From contig CAMJAJ010000032.1 in NCBI GenBank assembly GCA_946403565.1, positions 1-8,798 of the forward strand: a stretch of DNA of 8,798 nt. The letters run 5' to 3'. A program made the position numbers and the translations under genes. Positions 6,249-8,798 of the stretch are shown one piece after another (the stretch's first letter is position 1; the number at the start of each line of letters is the position of its first letter). The DNA comes from an uncultured Treponema sp. (GTDB taxonomy: Bacteria; Spirochaetota; Spirochaetia; Treponematales; Treponemataceae). The notes under the pieces were generated by a model. The model had not been told where the DNA came from and did no database searches. It saw only the letters and a list, made by a program, of their open reading frames with translations.

Positions 6249-7160
6249 CTAGACCTTCACGACCTGCTTCTTTCCCAAAAGGCCGGTGGGTTTGACAAGC
6301 AGGATGGCGATGAGTATGCAGTAGGAAATGGCATCGGCATACTGGGAAGAGATATAGGCCTTCGCCATCGTCTCTGCGATTCCAAGGATTACACCGCCTA
6401 CCATGGCTCCCGGAACGGAACCGATGCCGCCCAGGACGGCCGCGACAAAGGCCTTGAGCCCGGGGATGTAGCCCATCGTCGGATCAATCTGCGGATAGGC
6501 GCTCGCGTACAGCACGCCGCCCGCTCCTGCAAGGATGGAACCGATGACGAAGGTTATCGCTATCGTGTTGTTGACGCTGATTCCCATCAGGCTCGCAGCC
6601 CCCATGTCATAGCTGACCGCCCGCATGGCCTTGCCCGTCCGCGTGTAGTTTATGAGCAGGTTCAGCAGGAGCATCAGCACTATCGAGGCGACGATGACGA
6701 GGATCTGGATGTCGGAGATGGAGACCAGCCCGTTCGGATATGCCGACGTAACGAGCGTATGCGTCGCGGACGGCATGACGGGATAGGGACGCGGATCGGG
6801 CCCCACGAAGGGCAAGACGCGCATGAGGTTCTGCAGGATCAGCTCCACCGCAATCGCAGTAATCAATGAGTTGAGCCGGGGCGAATTCCTCAGGGGCCGG
6901 TATGCGCAGCGCTCGATGACAATGCTCAGGCACGCGCAGACAAGCATGGCCGCCGCAAAGGCGCAGGACAGCCCCAGGGGCGTAGTCCCCATGGCACGCA
7001 ACACGAAATAGCCCGTATACGCCCCGACCATCATCACGTCGCCGTGCGCAAAATTTATCAGCTTCACGATGCCGTACACCATCGTGTAGCCGAGCGCAAT
7101 CAAGGCGTAGATGCTTCCGAGCGACAGGCCGTTGACCAGCTGCTTTAACAAGATATCCAC
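6249..7160 (-). CDS. livH: Branched-chain amino acid ABC transporter permease LivH
   Basis: The other channel subunit of the importer. The 303-residue protein begins with the LivH hallmark QLVNGLSLGSIYALIALGYTMVYGI (7-31) and INFAHGD (35-41). It then has ERCAYRPLR (83-91), the coupling loop TGKAMRAVSYDMGAASLMGI (175-194), GYIPGLKAFVAAVLGGIGSVPGA (230-252) and the ending LVKPTGLLGK (288-297). The start is GTG at 7160, not ATG, supported by AGGAGA about 5 nt upstream and by the family N-terminus. It is the first gene of the liv cluster; no substrate-binding protein gene precedes it, which is unusual since livJ/livK or an equivalent often sits at this place. The 192-nt region before it holds candidate control elements. 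Its stop, TAG, lies 7 nt before livM. Confidence 0.96.
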   Translation of the reverse strand: MDILLKQLVNGLSLGSIYALIALGYTMVYGIVKLINFAHGDVMMVGAYTGYFVLRAMGTTPLGLSCAFAAAMLVCACLSIVIERCAYRPLRNSPRLNSLITAIAVELILQNLMRVLPFVGPDPRPYPVMPSATHTLVTSAYPNGLVSISDIQILVIVASIVLMLLLNLLINYTRTGKAMRAVSYDMGAASLMGISVNNTIAITFVIGSILAGAGGVLYASAYPQIDPTMGYIPGLKAFVAAVLGGIGSVPGAMVGGVILGIAETMAKAYISSQYADAISYCILIAILLVKPTGLLGKKQVVKV

Positions 7161-7169
7161 AGTCTTCTC

Positions 7170-7301
7170 CTAACGGGCATCTAAAAGACGGGCAATCCGA
7201 CACGAGGCTTCGGTCGAGGCCCCAGAACCCGTTTCCCGATGTTCCCGAAACAAAAAAGGGAGGCATACCGCATACAATCCGATATGCACCCCCTTGTGCA
7301 T
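7170..7301 (-). CDS. Possible 43-codon leader ORF upstream of livH (uncertain)
   Basis: An ATG at 7301, preceded by AGGA at five-base spacing, opens a 43-codon frame ending in TAG at 7170-7172, just inside the livH ribosome-binding site. It is in the same frame as livH and separated from its GTG by three codons. The product starts MHKGVHIGLYAVCLPFLF; six of its first 17 residues are Val, Ile or Leu, and the rest is polar. Its first codons overlap the terminator-like hairpin at 7252-7295, the geometry expected of a leader peptide. A frame of this length can occur by chance in GC-rich DNA, and the AGGA may instead belong to a promoter -10 element. Treat as a hypothesis. Confidence 0.22.
   Translation of the reverse strand: MHKGVHIGLYAVCLPFLFREHRETGSGASTEASCRIARLLDAR
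7252..7295 (-). terminator. Terminator-like hairpin with T tract in the livH leader (terminator or attenuator)
   Basis: On the minus strand AAGGGGG-T-GCATA (7295 to 7283) pairs with TATGCCTCCCTT (7267 to 7256). This gives 12 bp with one bulged T and one G-U pair, and a 15-nt loop. Four further T follow (six T in a row, 7257-7252). This is the shape of an intrinsic terminator. It could end the transcript of the upstream membrane-protein gene, or act as an attenuator for livH if transcription starts near 7300. A small rival hairpin, ATGCAC with GTGCAT (7284-7289/7296-7301), shares the 5' arm and could compete with it. Confidence 0.5.
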
Positions 7302-7305
7302 GGCT

Positions 7306-7334
7306 ATCCTAGCACATTTCTGTGGAAAAGTCTA
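7306..7334 (-). promoter_or_regulatory. Candidate sigma-70-type promoter for the liv operon
   Basis: The minus strand has TAGACT (7334-7329; four of six to TTGACA), exactly 17 bases, then TAGGAT (7311-7306; four of six to TATAAT) with TG one base before it, an extended -10 feature. Transcription would start near 7299, giving a leader of about 140 nt before livH. Matches are weak and no better candidate was found closer to livH. The same AGGA could serve the small ORF as a ribosome site. Confidence 0.3.
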
Positions 7335-7338
7335 TAGG

Positions 7339-7373
7339 GCCAGTTGCAAAAGTCAGTCACTTTTACAACTGGC
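7339..7373. repeat. 15-bp near-perfect inverted repeat overlapping the end of the membrane-protein gene
   Basis: Arms 7339-7353 and 7359-7373 are complementary at 14 of 15 positions (mismatch 7347/7365) around a five-base loop. The stop codon of the upstream gene (7353-7355) lies inside it, and one arm encodes the last residues A-S-C-K-S. No T tract follows on either strand. It could be a factor-dependent terminator or mRNA-end structure, or one copy of a dispersed palindromic repeat that has supplied the C-terminus. Confidence 0.7.
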
Positions 7374-8798
7374 ATCCCTAAAATCGAATCTGTCCTCATA
7401 AATCTGCCGGCATTTGAGGAACTGAACATCCGTAAGGGCAGGCAGCTCCATAAGCACCCCATCCTTGACGACAGACACTTCCAGACAGCGGTGACTTTCA
7501 AGCAGCCACCCTGCCCCCACCCCCAGGTTCATCAGGAGCTTTCCGTTCCCGTAATTTGCCTTCACGCAGTGACGGACATCGCGTTCATCATAAAAGGAGA
7601 CGACCACCTGCATGGAAGGATTCGGTTTCTTCTTCAGGAAAAGCCGCGACAGCAATCCTGACCGCTTCCGTTCATGCTCTCCGTCCATGTTGAATTCCGT
7701 GAACACATAGTCATCCGGAGGGCCGGCAAATTCGAGATACAGGAAATCCATGTCCTTTCCCTGCACGTAGTCCTCAAACTTGACGGCAAGCCCGCCGGGT
7801 CCATCCTGAAGCGTGCAGGGGATATCCCGTACCGAAAAGACCTTCTTGAGGGATTTAAACGACAGTCCAAACACATCCGCAGAATTCCCCAGGTCATAAT
7901 CCCCGGTGGAAAGCGCGCAGGCAAGGTTGCGTTTCTTTATCGCAGCGTAATCAAACTCGCCTTCATTTGGAACAAAGGAATTACGACCGTCATCCCACAC
8001 ATACTCTCCGGAAGAAACGAGCCAGTTGTACAGGTAATACATGGAAAGAGGATCCACCTCGGAGGATATGCCTTTATTCCGCAGAAGCGACTTCCTTGTC
8101 TCGATGGAAGCGTCATATCCTTTCGTTATGATCAGCTCGATATTCGCACATCCCTTCTGCTTGAGCATATAATAGTGCCCGAAGTCCCACAATTTGCCGT
8201 ACGAACTACACCCCCGTATATCATCCTCCACGACTTTTTTATAGGAACGGATACTGTACGCCCCCCAGCCGTCCATAAAGCACGTTCCGACAGTGTCATA
8301 GTCAAAATCAGTCACCAGCTGATAGTCCGTAGGGACGTTGAAGACCGAGAACATCTTGCCATCGCTGTTATCCACGCCGACGCCCCAGGACGGCACGATA
8401 AAAATATTCAGCAGAAGGAGCAGGAAAAGGCGGGACGCCCCTTCCACGACATGCTTCAGGACGAACACCGCATAAACGACCAGGACACAGACAAGCGCAG
8501 ACCAGCTCCGCGAGAAAAAGCTGTTCGTATCACTCCGGATGAAACTGAACAGGTAGGACACCATCGGTATCAGGACCATAGAGATTACCATCGTGCAGGG
8601 CACAAGGTTCTCCGCAAAAAGGGCTTTCACAGACAGACCGCTCTTACCGCCGGCCTTCACGCACCTGCACAAGAACAGGACCGAAAGCCAGACCACAAGA
8701 GCAAGCGGCACCACACGCATCGCAGTATACAGGGGATACCGGAACATATTTCGTGCATACGGCATGAACCATTCAGGCAGCTCCTGGCCGAAGAGAGA
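7353..8798 (-). CDS. Unrecognised membrane protein, C-terminal part (5' end outside the window)
   Basis: The frame ends in TGA at 7353-7355 and stays open through the right edge. An ATG at 8765 could be called as a start (470 residues), but 11 further sense codons precede it to the edge and no well-spaced Shine-Dalgarno is present, so it is probably internal. Numbering from that ATG, hydrophobic helices lie at about 18-36, 54-76, 88-105 and 112-131. A soluble region of about 340 residues follows, with no membrane segment and no motif I know. It is rich in aromatic and acidic residues, with scattered cysteines (162, 186, 206). The helices followed by a long soluble end resemble the C-terminus of a polytopic envelope protein such as a glycosyltransferase-like or polymer-assembly protein, but I cannot name a family. 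Sampled base composition is lower in GC (about 47% near 8161-8220) than in the liv genes, which may mark transfer or a faster-evolving gene. Confidence 0.8.
   Translation of the reverse strand, partial: SLFGQELPEWFMPYARNMFRYPLYTAMRVVPLALVVWLSVLFLCRCVKAGGKSGLSVKALFAENLVPCTMVISMVLIPMVSYLFSFIRSDTNSFFSRSWSALVCVLVVYAVFVLKHVVEGASRLFLLLLLNIFIVPSWGVGVDNSDGKMFSVFNVPTDYQLVTDFDYDTVGTCFMDGWGAYSIRSYKKVVEDDIRGCSSYGKLWDFGHYYMLKQKGCANIELIITKGYDASIETRKSLLRNKGISSEVDPLSMYYLYNWLVSSGEYVWDDGRNSFVPNEGEFDYAAIKKRNLACALSTGDYDLGNSADVFGLSFKSLKKVFSVRDIPCTLQDGPGGLAVKFEDYVQGKDMDFLYLEFAGPPDDYVFTEFNMDGEHERKRSGLLSRLFLKKKPNPSMQVVVSFYDERDVRHCVKANYGNGKLLMNLGVGAGWLLESHRCLEVSVVKDGVLMELPALTDVQFLKCRQIYEDRFDFRDASCKSD

Noticed and set aside
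4880..6295. A 471-codon open frame on the + strand antisense to livG and livM
   Set aside because: It lies entirely opposite genes with strong family matches, its product is rich in charged residues, Gly and His with no known motif, and it is a usual by-product of GC-rich codon bias.
6159..6869. A 236-codon + strand frame opposite livM and livH
   Set aside because: Same reason: a low-complexity, polar shadow of confirmed permease genes.
7353..8765. ATG at 8765 as the real start of the unknown membrane protein
   Set aside because: Eleven sense codons precede it to the edge, the nearest AGGAG is about 15 bases away, and the sequence before the first helix looks like an internal loop.
1..8798. 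Search for CRISPR repeats, tRNA genes, insertion sequence ends, toxin-antitoxin pairs or phage genes
   Set aside because: No regularly spaced repeats, cloverleaf, transposase motif or small toxin-like pair was seen on either strand; the window is ordinary transport and RNA-modification genes apart from the points listed.

Overview
The window is bacterial chromosomal DNA, densely coding and GC-rich by eye (about 60% or more over most of it, up to about 75% near 2050, lower in the last 1.4 kb). It carries two transport loci that face each other. I see no tRNA, rRNA, CRISPR array, insertion sequence or phage gene. The gene mix (Mbeg1-like lipase fold, Opp/Dpp peptide ABC genes, an RsuA, a full Liv operon followed by a CBS-ACT gene, then a large unknown membrane protein) fits a host-associated anaerobe such as a treponeme-like spirochaete or a high-GC Firmicute. 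That is a guess from gene content, not a placement.

Left block, + strand, 2-2946: the C-terminal end of a DUF2974/Mbeg1-like protein, then an oligopeptide/dipeptide permease (OppC/DppC family), its ATPase (OppD/DppD family) and a 16S rRNA pseudouridine synthase (rsuA). Gaps are 1, 10 and 3 nt, so this looks like one transcript. The partner permease OppB, the second ATPase OppF and the binding protein are not in the window. The oppC 3' end carries a run of eight G; losing one G would fuse oppC in frame to oppD.

Middle, 2947-3011: a short convergent intergenic region with a strong GC stem-loop and an overlapping alternative pairing.

Right block, - strand, 7160 down to 3012: livH, livM, livG, livF and a CBS-CBS-ACT protein, with tiny gaps, one ATGA overlap, and a 39-nt gap before the last gene. 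It encodes the two membrane subunits and two ATPases of a branched-chain amino acid (HAAT family) importer plus a probable ligand-sensing protein. No periplasmic binding protein (livJ/livK) is next to it. The main anomaly is in livF: codon 109 is an in-frame TAG between the Q-loop and the LSGGE signature, with the rest of a normal LivF continuing in the same frame. TAG also ends five of the ten visible genes here, so a recoded amber codon is unlikely. A nonsense mutation, programmed or suppressor readthrough, a split protein, or a sequencing error are the alternatives.

Upstream of livH (7161-7352) is a 192-nt leader. It holds a near-perfect 15-bp inverted repeat overlapping the stop of the upstream gene, a weak promoter candidate, a terminator-like hairpin with a T tract, and a 43-codon ORF whose first residues are rich in Val/Ile/Leu. 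Together these resemble an attenuator, but this is inference.

Right edge, 7353-8798, - strand: the C-terminal part of an unrecognised membrane protein whose frame is open to the window edge.
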